This document shows positions 44,916-53,960 of a stretch of 64,000 bases of DNA, piece after piece. The stretch is from Arthrobacter zhangbolii (GTDB lineage: Bacteria > Actinomycetota > Actinomycetes > Actinomycetales > Micrococcaceae). A program made the translations under genes and the position numbers. Position 1 is the first letter of the stretch; every line of letters starts with the position of its first letter. A model generated the notes under the pieces. It ran no database searches and was not told the DNA's origin. It saw only the letters and a list, made by a program, of their open reading frames with translations. The DNA is taken from positions 496,001 to 560,000 of the forward strand of contig NZ_CP094984.1 of NCBI RefSeq assembly GCF_022869865.1, written 5' to 3'.

Positions 44916-46295
44916 GTGTCACTTGATGCCCTGCATGCCCTGCATGCCCTGGCGCTGAGCCATCCTGATCTGGAGATGGATACTTCCGTCCCGGTGCGGG
45001 CTGCCTACGCCGCTGATCAGGGTCCGGTGCTGGACTATGCCGAGCCGCTGGCCGTGGTCTGGGCCAAAGGTATTGAGGGTGTGCAGGCTGTGCTTCGCTG
45101 GGCTTCCGAGACCGGCACTGCCGTTGTTGCCAGGGGCGCGGGCACCGGGGTATCCGGCGGGGCGCATGCCACGGCGGGCTGCATTGTCCTCAGCCTGGAG
45201 AGAATGAACCGGATCCTCGAGTTGAATCCGCTGGACGAAGTGGCCGTCGTCGAACCCGGGGTGGTTAACGCCGATCTGAACGCGGCTGCAGCTGAACATG
45301 GGCTGATGTATGCACCGGACCCCGCCAGTTACCGTATCTCGACTATCGGTGGCAATGTTGCCACCAACGCAGGGGGACTGCGGTGTGCGAAGTATGGGGT
45401 GACCCGTGATTCGGTGCTCGCGCTGGACGTTGTGCTGGCGGACGGCACCCTCATTAGGACCGGACAGCGTACCTTCAAGGGCGTAGCGGGGTATGACCTG
45501 ACCGGACTCTTCACCGGCTCCGAAGGGACCTTGGGGATTGTGGTGGGTATTACCGTGCGCCTGCGCTATTTGCCGGTACGGACCTGCACCATTGCCGCCT
45601 TCTTCCCGGATGTCCCGACGGCGGCCTCGGGCGTCCTCGCCGTGGGAACGGCACGCGTCCAGCCGGCAATTATGGAGCTGTTGGACGGGGCGACGCTGGC
45701 GGCGTTGGACGCAGCCCACGGCAGCGCCCTGGCGGCCCGGGGCAACGCGCTGCTGCTGATCCAGACTGACGGGTTTGGAGCCGCAGCCGAGGCTGATGTT
45801 GTGCGGGAGGTTTTAGCCGGGCTGGGCGGGACGGTCAGCACTGAGGGATCCGTGGAAGCAGAACGGCTGGTGGATCTGCGGAGGCACAGCCGAGGAAGCG
45901 GCCTCGCGGAACAGTTGCGGGTGGGGGAAGACGTGGCCGTTCCGCGGTCGGCACTAGTCGGATACGTCGCTGAACTTGAACGCATGGCTGCAGCTCATCG
46001 GGTGGGTTTGCGAGTGGTGGCCCACGCCGGCGACGGTAACCTGCATCCCACCTTCTGGGTTGGCACCGCTGAAGGGGGCGGGCAGCAGCGGCTGGACGCC
46101 GCCCTCGATGAATCCATTGCAGTGGCACTGTCTCTGGGCGGGACCATCACCGGGGAACACGGCGTGGGACAGTACAAGCTCCGCTGGCTCCCGGCCGAAC
46201 AGCAGGAAGAAGTGCTGGTCCTGCAGCGGCGCCTCAAGAGCCTGTTCGATCCCGCCGGCATACTAAACCCCGGGAAGGCCATTCCCGGGGTTTAG
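44916..46295 (+). CDS. FAD-binding oxidoreductase, GlcD/D-lactate dehydrogenase type
   Basis: The 459-residue flavoprotein is of the FAD-linked oxidase (VAO/PCMH) group that oxidises 2-hydroxy acids such as glycolate or D-lactate. FAD-binding residues lie in VVARGAGTGVSGGAHAT, YRISTIGGNVATNAGG and LFTGSEGTLGIV; the C-terminal domain has VVAHAGDGNLHP and TGEHGVGQYKLRWLP with conserved metal- and flavin-near His residues, and ends FDPAGILNPGK. The substrate is not decided by the motifs. The GTG start is 3 bp after the SRPBCC gene. The first codons are a 9-bp tandem repeat (GCCCTGCAT). Confidence 0.9.
   Translation: MSLDALHALHALALSHPDLEMDTSVPVRAAYAADQGPVLDYAEPLAVVWAKGIEGVQAVLRWASETGTAVVARGAGTGVSGGAHATAGCIVLSLERMNRILELNPLDEVAVVEPGVVNADLNAAAAEHGLMYAPDPASYRISTIGGNVATNAGGLRCAKYGVTRDSVLALDVVLADGTLIRTGQRTFKGVAGYDLTGLFTGSEGTLGIVVGITVRLRYLPVRTCTIAAFFPDVPTAASGVLAVGTARVQPAIMELLDGATLAALDAAHGSALAARGNALLLIQTDGFGAAAEADVVREVLAGLGGTVSTEGSVEAERLVDLRRHSRGSGLAEQLRVGEDVAVPRSALVGYVAELERMAAAHRVGLRVVAHAGDGNLHPTFWVGTAEGGGQQRLDAALDESIAVALSLGGTITGEHGVGQYKLRWLPAEQQEEVLVLQRRLKSLFDPAGILNPGKAIPGV
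46265..46293. terminator. Bidirectional terminator overlapping the end of the FAD oxidoreductase gene
   Basis: AAACCCCGGGAA (46265-46276) and TTCCCGGGGTTT (46282-46293) form a 12-bp stem that includes the final codons; the next gene is convergent 11 bp away. Confidence 0.75.
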
Positions 46296-46306
46296 CATCA
46301 GTCCGG

Positions 46307-48025
46307 TTATGAACCCACGCGCATCCATACGGTGCGGTTCGGACGCAGCCGGTCGCCTTCAAGGGCATCAGCGGCGCTGCCCAACAGCAGCGGGAGAGCC
46401 GGCAGCTTCACAGGGTCCTCACCCATGTTCATCGCGACCAGGGTGGACCCGTTGACAAAGCACACCAGCCCTTCGTCGTCGTGCTCCGGCCACCAGGCGA
46501 GCGAGCCGTCACCCAGCCGCAGCGCACGGCGCAGCGACAGGGCGTTGCGGTACAGGTTCAAGGTGGAGTCCGGGTTGCGCTGCTCGATATCACGGGAGTG
46601 CTTCCCCCAGATGGGAGGCTGCGGCAACCAGGACTTCCCGGCGTCACTAAAGCCATAGCTGGGTTGGTTGGCTTTCCACGGCAGCGGCACGCGGTTCCCG
46701 TCACGTCCCACCCGTTCCCCGGCGGTGCGGTGGAAGGTGGGGTCCTGGCGGAACTCGTCCGGAAGCAGGGTGTGGTCCGGCAGTCCCAGTTCCTCACCCT
46801 GGTAGAGGTAAACGCCGCCGGGCAGGCCCAGCATCAGCAGCGTGGCTGCCCTGGCCCTGGCCAGGCCGAGTTCCAAGTTGGGCTGCTCATCCCGGGGGCC
46901 GAGGCCATCGCCCGTTCGCGGGCCCGCGCCGGTCAGCCCGAAGCGGCTTGTATGGCGGACGACGTCGTGGTTGGAGAGCACCCAGGTGGTGGGGGCGCCG
47001 ACCTGGTCGAAGGCGCGCAGGGAGGACTCGATGACGTGGCGCAGTGCCGGGGCGTGCCAGGGGTGGTGCAGGTAGGCGAAGTTGAACGTCTGGTGCATCT
47101 CATCGGCGCGTACCCAGTCGGTGAGGCGTTCGATCGGGTCGATGGTCGCTTCGGCGCAGAGCACCCGGTCCCCGTCGTAGGAGTCCAGGATGTTCCGCCA
47201 GGACCGGTAGATGTCGTGGATGCCGGGCTGGCCGAACATGGGTGCTTCGGAGCCGGGGTAGCCCTCGGAGGAGGATCCGTCGGCGCGTCCGCCCCAGTCC
47301 GGCAGGCCGGTCTTTTTGATCAGGGCGTGGGCGACGTCCACGCGGAACCCGCCGACGCCGCGGTCCAGCCAGAAGCGCAGGATCCGTTCGAATTCGGCGT
47401 GCACTGCGGGGGAGTCCCAGTTGAAGTCGGGCTGGGAGGAGTCAAAGAGGTGCAGGTACCACTGTCCGGGGGTGCCGTCGGGTTCGGTGATGCGGGTCCA
47501 GGCCGGTCCGCCGAAGTGGGACTGCCAGTTGTTCGGCGGGGTGTCCCCGTTTTCGCCGGTGCCGTCGCGGAAGATGAACATGTCGCGTTCGGGGGAGCCG
47601 GGTCCTGCGGCCAGGGCTGCCTGGAAGAGGGGGTGGGCGTCGGAGCAGTGGTTGGGGACCAGGTCCACGATGACGCGGATGTGGTGGCGGGAGGCTTCGG
47701 TGATGAGGGCGTCGAAGTCCTCCAGGGTGCCGAAGATGGGGTCTACGGAGCAGTAGTCGGCGACGTCGTAGCCGGCGTCCTTTTGCGGGGAGCGGTAGAA
47801 GGGGGAGAGCCAGACGGCGTCGATGTCCAGTTCGGCCAGGGTGGCCAGTTCGGCGGTGATGCCTTGCAGGTCACCGATGCCGTCCCCGCGACGGTCCCGG
47901 AAGGATCGCGGGTAGATCTGGTAGATCACTGATGAGCGCCACCATTCACGGCCGGCGGGGGACTCATGGACGGGGACCAGACGCAGGTCCGGGCGGCTGA
48001 AGACCTCAGCCAGTTGGTCAACCAT
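46307..48025 (-). CDS. GH13 alpha-glucosidase / oligo-1,6-glucosidase
   Basis: The 572-residue enzyme hydrolyses alpha-glucosidic bonds of short oligosaccharides such as maltose or isomaltose. It has WWRSSVIYQIYPRSFRDRRGDGIGD at the start, VIVDLVPNHCSDAHPLF (region I), VGGFRVDVAHALIKK with the nucleophile (region II), VLCAEATIDPIERL with the acid Glu (region III) and WVLSNHDVVRHTSRFG (region IV). QIYPRSF and the short linker favour the alpha-glucosidase subfamilies over amylases. No signal peptide, so it acts in the cytoplasm. ATG 48025 has GGAAGGAG 10 nt upstream; earlier in-frame starts lack a site. Confidence 0.9.
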   Translation of the reverse strand: MVDQLAEVFSRPDLRLVPVHESPAGREWWRSSVIYQIYPRSFRDRRGDGIGDLQGITAELATLAELDIDAVWLSPFYRSPQKDAGYDVADYCSVDPIFGTLEDFDALITEASRHHIRVIVDLVPNHCSDAHPLFQAALAAGPGSPERDMFIFRDGTGENGDTPPNNWQSHFGGPAWTRITEPDGTPGQWYLHLFDSSQPDFNWDSPAVHAEFERILRFWLDRGVGGFRVDVAHALIKKTGLPDWGGRADGSSSEGYPGSEAPMFGQPGIHDIYRSWRNILDSYDGDRVLCAEATIDPIERLTDWVRADEMHQTFNFAYLHHPWHAPALRHVIESSLRAFDQVGAPTTWVLSNHDVVRHTSRFGLTGAGPRTGDGLGPRDEQPNLELGLARARAATLLMLGLPGGVYLYQGEELGLPDHTLLPDEFRQDPTFHRTAGERVGRDGNRVPLPWKANQPSYGFSDAGKSWLPQPPIWGKHSRDIEQRNPDSTLNLYRNALSLRRALRLGDGSLAWWPEHDDEGLVCFVNGSTLVAMNMGEDPVKLPALPLLLGSAADALEGDRLRPNRTVWMRVGS

Positions 48026-48253
48026 CTTTGAGGGGCTCCTTCCGGTTCGTACGCTTACATTTCCATTTAACGACTCACGGCTGCAGCCGTTGGCAGAGAG
48101 GGGCACACGTCACAGGAGATTTCGCTCACGCATGCGCTGGTTCCCCTTCCCCATGGGTGTATAGGATTGGAGAAACGTCATATCGACCTAGCGAAGTTGA
48201 CGCCACGGCGATTCACCCACGCTAGCCACTTCTCATTCAGGGGGAAAATCCGC

Positions 48254-48799
48254 GTGTCAGACAACCGACCAGAATGGCAGCATGGCGAGAATCCTGCTGC
48301 GGACGGCAGCCAGGGCTCGGAAGAGAGCCAGTACGGCACGTCCTCCCAGCCGGCGCCGCCGTCCTACCCCGGACAGGACGGACAGGGCAGCAACGCCTCC
48401 TCCGGGTATCCCTCCTACGGGCAGGAAGGATCATCCCCCTACGCCCAGCAGGGCTCCTCCTACGGACAGTCCGATCAGTACGGGCAGTCCCAGTACGGCC
48501 AGCAGCCCGCCGGATACCCCGCGCAGACGGGTTACCCCTCCTACGGGGAGAGCGCGTATCCCGTGCCTCGGGAGAATCCGGGCCAGGCCATGGGTATTGC
48601 CGGCCTGATCACCTCGTTCTTCATTTCCGTGGTCGGCCTGGTACTGAGCATCATTGGCCTGAACCAGTCCCGCAAGGTCGGCATGGGCAACGTTCCCGCC
48701 GTGGTGGGCATCATTGTGGGTGCGCTGGGGACCCTGCTGGGCGCCCTGTTCTTCCTTCTGATCTTCATTGGCATCGCTGCGGAGACCTCAAGCTACTAG
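48254..48799 (+). CDS. DUF4190-type membrane protein with Tyr/Gln/Ser-rich N-terminus
   Basis: The 181-residue protein has a disordered N-terminal half of about 110 residues made of short Y-G/P-Q/S motifs (SYGQSDQYGQSQYGQQ), then NPGQAMGIAGLITSFF, a first membrane segment (about 116-137), the loop GLNQSRKVGMGN and a second membrane segment (VGIIVGALGTLLGALFFLLIF). This two-helix unit matches DUF4190. The function is unknown; Tyr-rich tails of this kind occur in many actinobacterial membrane proteins. The GTG start follows a GGGGGAAAA site about 7 nt away; an ATG at 48167 would add 29 unlikely residues. Confidence 0.78.
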   Translation: MSDNRPEWQHGENPAADGSQGSEESQYGTSSQPAPPSYPGQDGQGSNASSGYPSYGQEGSSPYAQQGSSYGQSDQYGQSQYGQQPAGYPAQTGYPSYGESAYPVPRENPGQAMGIAGLITSFFISVVGLVLSIIGLNQSRKVGMGNVPAVVGIIVGALGTLLGALFFLLIFIGIAAETSSY

Positions 48800-48827
48800 C
48801 TTCGGCCGCGTCCTGCCGTTTTTCCGG

Positions 48828-48853
48828 GGAGCCCCGTCTTAGGACGGGGCTCC
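48828..48853. terminator. Bidirectional terminator between the DUF4190 and DUF4032 genes
   Basis: GGAGCCCCGTC and GACGGGGCTCC form an 11-bp stem; the loop contains the stop codon of the minus-strand gene. TTTTT precedes the stem (48819-48823). Confidence 0.65.
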
Positions 48854-50197
48854 TCCCGCGTCCAGGATCTGCATGGTCCTGGTATCGGCACTGAGGAGGA
48901 TCGCTGCTTCATCACGCCGGTGGCGCAGGATGTTGTCCATATAGGACTGGACGGCTTCGGCCATCGGCACGTTCCGGTTGGAGTTCTCGGACATGTACCA
49001 CCGGTGTTCGAGCACCTCATGGACAACTTCGGCCGCCTCGAGCTTGCTGCCCAGGTCCCGGGGCACGGCCTTCACAATGGGTTCGAAGACCTGGGTCACC
49101 CACAGGTGGGCGCTGAGCTCCTCATCAAGCTCCGGGTGGTTGGTTGCGCGGTAGGAATCCAGGTCATTGAGCAGCCGACGGGCCTGGTTTTCCTGGGCAT
49201 CGATGCCGGTGAGGCGCAGCAGCCGGCGCTGGTGGTGGCCGGCGTCCACAACCTTGGGTTGCAGCTGGACCTGGGATCCGTCCGGGGTAGTGGAGATGGT
49301 CAGTTCGTCGACGTCGAACCCCAGGTCATTCAGCCGGCGGATCCGTGCGTCCACCCGCCACCGGTCGGCGAGCCCGAAGGATTCCTGCTCGGTGAGTTCT
49401 GCCCAGAGCCGGCGGTAGCTGTCCATGATCCGTTCGCTGGTGGCCAGCGGATCCACGGACTCTTCGATCAGGCCGCCTTCGGCCAGGTCCATCAGCTCCC
49501 CGGCAATGTTGACCCGGGCAATTTCCAGATCGTATTCGCGCTGGCCATTGGAAAGTTCCGGATAGAGCTCTCCGGTTTCGGCATCCACGAGGTATGCCGC
49601 GAAGGCTCCAGCGTCGCGGCGGAACAGCGTATTGGACAGGGACACGTCACCCCAGTAGAAACCGGCCAGATGCAGGCGTACCAGCAACAGTGCCTGGGCA
49701 TCGATCAGCCTGGTCAGCGTGACCTGGCGCAGGGTCTGGGAAAACACGGCACGGTAGGGGAGGGAGAAACGCAGGTGCCGAGTCACCAGGACCGGCTGCA
49801 GCTCTTCACCTTCAGGGTTCATGCGTCCGGTAATAACCGCCACCGGAGACACCGCCGGCACATTCAGCCGACGCAGTTTGCGCAGCATGTGGTACTCCTG
49901 CCGGGCAACATGCTCGCTGGTTTCCTTGATGGCAATCAGCGAATCGCCCAGCCGGGCAAAGCGGACCACGTGGCGGGAGATGCCGCGGGGAAGGGCGGCC
50001 AGGTTTTCCTTGGGCCAGTCCTCCAGCGGGATGTGCCATGGCAGGTCCAGCAGGGCGGGGTCCATGGACGCAGCCGTAATGTTCAGCGAGCCAAGGGTGT
50101 TGATCCTGCCGGCTGATTCACGGGCGCGGGGCAGTTTCCCGGCCTGGTCCCAATCCGTCGGTTCGTTCTGCCAGTTGGCTGATGCGGCGTGTGTCAT
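48839..50197 (-). CDS. DUF4032 protein with kinase-like N-terminal fold
   Basis: The 452-residue protein has an N-terminal region resembling lipopolysaccharide/aminoglycoside kinases: SLIAIKETSEHVARQEYHML (Lys and Glu of the ATP site), LLLVRLHLAGFYWGDVSLSNTLFRRDAGAFAAYLVDAETGE with catalytic-loop-like GDVSLSNTL and the DAE metal position. The C-terminal part (about 300-430) is the DUF4032 region with RRLLRLTGIDAQENQARRLLNDL and HEVLEHRWYMSE. The substrate is unknown. ATG 50197 follows AAGGG by 9 nt. It lies downstream of the ABC ATPase gene but behind a strong terminator, so it probably has its own promoter. Confidence 0.82.
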   Translation of the reverse strand: MTHAASANWQNEPTDWDQAGKLPRARESAGRINTLGSLNITAASMDPALLDLPWHIPLEDWPKENLAALPRGISRHVVRFARLGDSLIAIKETSEHVARQEYHMLRKLRRLNVPAVSPVAVITGRMNPEGEELQPVLVTRHLRFSLPYRAVFSQTLRQVTLTRLIDAQALLLVRLHLAGFYWGDVSLSNTLFRRDAGAFAAYLVDAETGELYPELSNGQREYDLEIARVNIAGELMDLAEGGLIEESVDPLATSERIMDSYRRLWAELTEQESFGLADRWRVDARIRRLNDLGFDVDELTISTTPDGSQVQLQPKVVDAGHHQRRLLRLTGIDAQENQARRLLNDLDSYRATNHPELDEELSAHLWVTQVFEPIVKAVPRDLGSKLEAAEVVHEVLEHRWYMSENSNRNVPMAEAVQSYMDNILRHRRDEAAILLSADTRTMQILDAGGAPS

Positions 50198-50233
50198 AGG
50201 CGAAAGCCCTTACGTGTAGAACATACGTGCATT

Positions 50234-50287
50234 AAAAAAGCGGTGGCTCCCCATCTCAAAAGTCTAGTTGAGCAGGGGAGCCACCGC
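50234..50287 (-). terminator. Intrinsic terminator of the ABC ATPase gene
   Basis: GCGGTGGCTCCCC (50240-50252) and GGGGAGCCACCGC (50275-50287) form a 13-bp perfect stem; read leftward it is followed by TTTTTTAATG. Confidence 0.93.
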
Positions 50288-50299
50288 ATGTCACGGGCG

Positions 50300-51388
50300 T
50301 TAGGCCTGTTCGGCCAGCCGGTCGCCGGTGGCGGTGTCGAAGAGGTGCACATGCCCCTTCTGCGGGCGGACGTACAGGACATCGCCCTTCATCGGCGGGC
50401 GGCGGCCGTCCACGCGGACCACCATGTCATGGTGCTTGCCGTCGAGGGTGGTGTGGCCATACACGTACGCGTCGGCGCCGAGCTCCTCCACCACGTCAAC
50501 GTCCACCTGCAGGCCGTCGCCCTCGGAGACGAGCTCCATGTCTTCGGGACGGACACCCAGGGTGACCGTGTTGCCGGCTGCGGCACCAAGCACTGCGCTT
50601 GCCACGGGGTAAACCGAGCCGCCAAATGCGACACCGCCGTCCACTACCGGCAGTTCCAACAGGTTCATGGCGGGGGAACCGATGAAGCCGGCCACGAATA
50701 CGTTCTTCGGGTGGTCGTAGAGGTTCCGCGGGGTGTCCACCTGCTGCAGGATGCCGTCCTTCAGCACTGCCACGCGGTCGCCCATGGTCATGGCCTCGAC
50801 CTGGTCGTGCGTGACGTAAACGGTGGTGACGCCGAGACGGCGGGTGAGGGAGGCGATCTGCGTGCGGGTCTGCACACGGAGCTTGGCATCCAGGTTGGAC
50901 AGCGGCTCATCCATCAGGAACACCTGCGGGTTCCGGACGATGGCGCGGCCCATGGCAACGCGCTGGCGCTGGCCACCGGAGAGGGCCTTGGGCTTGCGAT
51001 CGAGGAAGTCTTCGAGGTCGAGCAGCTTGGCGGCCTCGCGGACGCGTTCCATCCGCTCTTCCTTGCCCACGCCGGCGATCTTCAGGGCGAAGCCCATGTT
51101 GTCCGCCACCGACATGTGCGGGTACAGCGCATAGTTCTGGAAAACCATGGCGATGTCGCGGTCCTTGGGCGGAACGTCGGTGACGTCGCGGTCACCGATC
51201 AGGATCCGGCCGGAGTTGACGTCTTCGAGCCCGGCGAGCATGCGCAGGGAGGTGGATTTTCCGCAGCCGGAGGGGCCAACGAGAACCAGGAACTCGCCGT
51301 CGGCGATTTCGAGGCTGAGGTTATCTACAGCAGGGCGTTCAGTCCCCGGGTAGAGGCGTGTTGCCTGGTCAAACGTTACCGTTGCCAT
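50300..51388 (-). CDS. Sugar ABC transporter ATP-binding protein (UgpC/MsmX/MalK type)
   Basis: The 362-residue ATPase powers uptake of oligosaccharides or related solutes. It has Walker A VGPSGCGKSTSLRML, Q-loop MVFQNYALYPHMSV, signature LSGGQRQRVAMGRAIV, Walker B VFLMDEPLSNLDAKL and H-loop YVTHDQVEAM, followed by a C-terminal TOBE/regulatory domain of about 120 residues (TLGVRPEDMEL), as in MalK and MsmX. No permease or binding protein lies nearby, so it is probably a shared ATPase serving several sugar transporters, as known for MsmX and MsiK. ATG 51388 has AAGGG 8 nt upstream. Confidence 0.93.
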   Translation of the reverse strand: MATVTFDQATRLYPGTERPAVDNLSLEIADGEFLVLVGPSGCGKSTSLRMLAGLEDVNSGRILIGDRDVTDVPPKDRDIAMVFQNYALYPHMSVADNMGFALKIAGVGKEERMERVREAAKLLDLEDFLDRKPKALSGGQRQRVAMGRAIVRNPQVFLMDEPLSNLDAKLRVQTRTQIASLTRRLGVTTVYVTHDQVEAMTMGDRVAVLKDGILQQVDTPRNLYDHPKNVFVAGFIGSPAMNLLELPVVDGGVAFGGSVYPVASAVLGAAAGNTVTLGVRPEDMELVSEGDGLQVDVDVVEELGADAYVYGHTTLDGKHHDMVVRVDGRRPPMKGDVLYVRPQKGHVHLFDTATGDRLAEQA

Positions 51389-51549
51389 GGTATTTCCCTT
51401 CACGGGCAGGTACGTGCCCGACGATCCGTTGTGAATGGAGGTGCTATGTAGTTGTGGGAACCCGCCGCGGCTCAACAGTGAGCTGTGACACGGTTCACGG
51501 AGTCAGTATGGCATACGTTGGCTCCGGCGCCGCGTCCGCATCGGCTGTG

Positions 51550-52332
51550 TTACCGGCCGACGGCGGCTGAGCGCAGCCGTGCCAGCTCGGCAAGCACCTC
51601 GGTGAAGGCTTCGGGAGAGGCAACCCGGAACGCCGCGGCCGTGTCTCCGGGACCGACCTTGATGCCCACGTCGCCGGCCTCCAGGGCAGCGAAGCCGTGC
51701 TCATCGGTGACGTCGTCACCGGCGAAAAGCACCGCCGTCGCACCGGTCAGCGCGCGCAGGGCACGGATACCCTCACCCTTATTCGTGTGTACAACGGAGG
51801 CTTCCAGGACGGACTTGCCATCGGTGACCTGCACGCCGTCCAGCATTTGCAGGTGGCGGCGCGCCTCGTCGGTGGCAGCGGCAGCCACCGGACCCTCGGC
51901 GCTGCGGGTGTGGAGGACGACGCCGGCCGGCTTGTCCTCCAGCCGGCACCCCGGGTGCCGCGTGGCCACGGATTCCACTGCTGACCGGGCGCGGGCCAGC
52001 AGCTCGGCCTGCTCCGCCGTCAGCTGCAGGGGCTCGGCATTGGGTCCCGTCCAGGTTTCGGCTCCGTGGCTGCCGATCAGCAGCGTCTCCGGGTCAGGGG
52101 TGGCGACGCTGCGCAGGCTGTCCAGGGCGCGTCCGGATATAAAGGCGGTGACGGTGCCCGGCAGGGCTGCCAGTGCGCGCACGGCGGCAGCGGAGCCGTT
52201 CAGTGGGCGGGCGTCCTCGGCCCGCTCCACCAGCGGGGACAGCGTCCCGTCAAAATCCAGGGCAACCAGCAGGGTGTCCGCGTCCGCGAGCCCTTCCAGT
52301 GCCTGCTGCAGTCCGGTCTCCGGCGTCTCCAC
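51550..52332 (-). CDS. otsB: Trehalose-6-phosphate phosphatase
   Basis: OtsB dephosphorylates trehalose-6-phosphate to trehalose. The 260-residue HAD-family product has motif I VALDFDGTLSPLV with the nucleophile Asp, motif II AFISGRALDSL, GSHGAETW typical of OtsB, the C2B cap with EDKPAGVVLHTR, motif III GKSVLEASVVHTNKGEGI with Lys, and motif IV LFAGDDVTDEHGFAAL. The GTG start overlaps the otsA stop as TAGTG, so the pair is coupled. Confidence 0.95.
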   Translation of the reverse strand: METPETGLQQALEGLADADTLLVALDFDGTLSPLVERAEDARPLNGSAAAVRALAALPGTVTAFISGRALDSLRSVATPDPETLLIGSHGAETWTGPNAEPLQLTAEQAELLARARSAVESVATRHPGCRLEDKPAGVVLHTRSAEGPVAAAATDEARRHLQMLDGVQVTDGKSVLEASVVHTNKGEGIRALRALTGATAVLFAGDDVTDEHGFAALEAGDVGIKVGPGDTAAAFRVASPEAFTEVLAELARLRSAAVGR

Positions 52333-53798
52333 TACTGGTCCCGGTCCTGGTCCTGCTCAAGGGCGTCAAGGAAGTTCCGTGACCAGCGCTCGACGTCGTT
52401 CTGCAGTACCTGCCGCCGCATCAGCCGCATCCGGCGGCTGGCCTCGCGGGCAGGCATGTTCATGGCCGTGAGGATGGAGGCCTTCAGGCCGTCGATATCG
52501 TGCGGGTTCACCAGCACTGCCTGACGGAGCTGGTCTGCGGCGCCGGTGAATTCGGAGAGCACCAGGGCACCGGTGTTCCCGGTGCGGGCCGCCACGTACT
52601 CCTTGGCGACAAGGTTCATGCCGTCGCGCAGGGCGGTGACCAGCATGACGTCGGCGGCGAGGTAGAGCGCCACCATTTCCTCTACCGGATAGCTGTGGTG
52701 CAGGTAGCGCAGCGCGGTGTTGGAAATGGTGTCGTAGGTGCCGCTGATCCGTCCCACGGTTCCTTCCACCTCTTCGCGCAGCAGCCGGTACTGTTCCACC
52801 CGCTCACGCGAAGGGCTGGCCACCTGAATCATGGAGGCATTGTCGACGGTGATTTCACCGTCCTCCAGGAGTTCGCCGTAGGCCTTGAGCCGGTGGCTGA
52901 TGCCCTTGGTGTAATCCAGCCGGTCCACGCCGAGCATCACGGTATCCGGGTTGCCCAGCTCGCGGCGGATCTGCTTGGAGCGTTCGATGATGTCCTCGCG
53001 CTGGGCGAGTTCGGCGATCTTCGCCGCGTCAATGGAAATGGGGAATGCCTCGGCACGGGAGACGTAGGACAGGCCGTCCTCGGTGGTCACGTTCACCTGC
53101 TGCTGGCGGATGGTGTAACCGGCGAAGCGGCGCACGCAGCGCAGGAAGTTGCTCGCATCCGAGGGCCGCTGGAAACCGATCAGGTCCGCGCCCAGCAGGC
53201 CCTCAATGATGTTCCGGCGCCAGGGAAGCTGGGCGAAGATTTCCAGCGGCGGGAAGGGGATGTGGTTGAAGAATCCGATTTTCAGGTCCGGACGGGCCTT
53301 GCGGAGCAGCTGCGGGACCAGCTGCAGCTGGTAGTCCTGCACCCAGACCGTGGCGCCCTCGGCCGCCACGGAGGCCGCGGCGTCGGCGAAGCGGCGGTTA
53401 ACTGTCCGGTAGGCGTCCCACCAGGTGCGGTGGAACTCCGGGGTGGCAATAACGTCATGGTAGAGCGGCCACAGCGTCGCGTTGGAGAAGCCCTCATAGT
53501 AGAGCTCCACCTCATCGGTACTCAGCGGCACCGGCTTCAGGTGCATGTCATCGTGGTCGAAGGGCTCCACCTCTTCGTCCGGGGATCCCGGCCAGCCCAC
53601 CCACGCGCCGTCGGCCTTCGCCATGACCGGCGCCAGCGCCGTCACCAGGCCGCCGGGGGAGCGGCGCCAGGTCTCGCCGTCGGGCGTGCTCACCCGGTCC
53701 ACGGGAAGCCGGTTGGAAACTACGATGAAATCGAAGTCGCCATACCCGTCCGTTGCGTCCTTCTGGCTCGGATCGGCCTCAGCGTTCACGAATGGCAC
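52332..53798 (-). CDS. otsA: Alpha,alpha-trehalose-phosphate synthase (GT20)
   Basis: OtsA makes trehalose-6-phosphate from nucleotide-glucose and glucose-6-phosphate. The 488-residue product has VVSNRLPVDRVST (donor loop), WVGWPG, the WVQDYQLQLVPQLLR and GFFNHIPFPP acceptor-side motifs, MLGVDRLDYTKGISHRLKA and the C-terminal ALRDGMNLVAKEYVAAR. It overlaps otsB by one base. The GTG start has AAGGG directly adjacent, which is close; no better start is visible. It is divergent from a DsbA-like gene by 162 bp. Confidence 0.96.
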   Translation of the reverse strand: MPFVNAEADPSQKDATDGYGDFDFIVVSNRLPVDRVSTPDGETWRRSPGGLVTALAPVMAKADGAWVGWPGSPDEEVEPFDHDDMHLKPVPLSTDEVELYYEGFSNATLWPLYHDVIATPEFHRTWWDAYRTVNRRFADAAASVAAEGATVWVQDYQLQLVPQLLRKARPDLKIGFFNHIPFPPLEIFAQLPWRRNIIEGLLGADLIGFQRPSDASNFLRCVRRFAGYTIRQQQVNVTTEDGLSYVSRAEAFPISIDAAKIAELAQREDIIERSKQIRRELGNPDTVMLGVDRLDYTKGISHRLKAYGELLEDGEITVDNASMIQVASPSRERVEQYRLLREEVEGTVGRISGTYDTISNTALRYLHHSYPVEEMVALYLAADVMLVTALRDGMNLVAKEYVAARTGNTGALVLSEFTGAADQLRQAVLVNPHDIDGLKASILTAMNMPAREASRRMRLMRRQVLQNDVERWSRNFLDALEQDQDRDQ

Positions 53799-53960
53799 CC
53801 CTTAGTTTGAATAGACGTATTTAGCCACTCTATCTAAGCCCGGAAACTTTGTACCGCGTGCGGGCGTTGGCTGAAGGGCGGGGCAATACGTTCCCCCTAC
53901 ACTGGTGATGTGCCCACAGGCCCCGGAAACGGGTGCCGGCGTTGAGAGACATGAGGAATA

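Noticed and set aside
46481-47932. Long plus-strand frame of 483 codons opposite the GH13 glucosidase
   Set aside because: It is the antisense of a clear GH13 gene; long antisense frames are expected at this GC content and the product has low-complexity Gly/Val/Ala sequence.
48030-48080. Possible LacI-type operator before the GH13 glucosidase
   Set aside because: AGCGTACGAA is only roughly symmetric and the match to known LacI-family operators is too weak.
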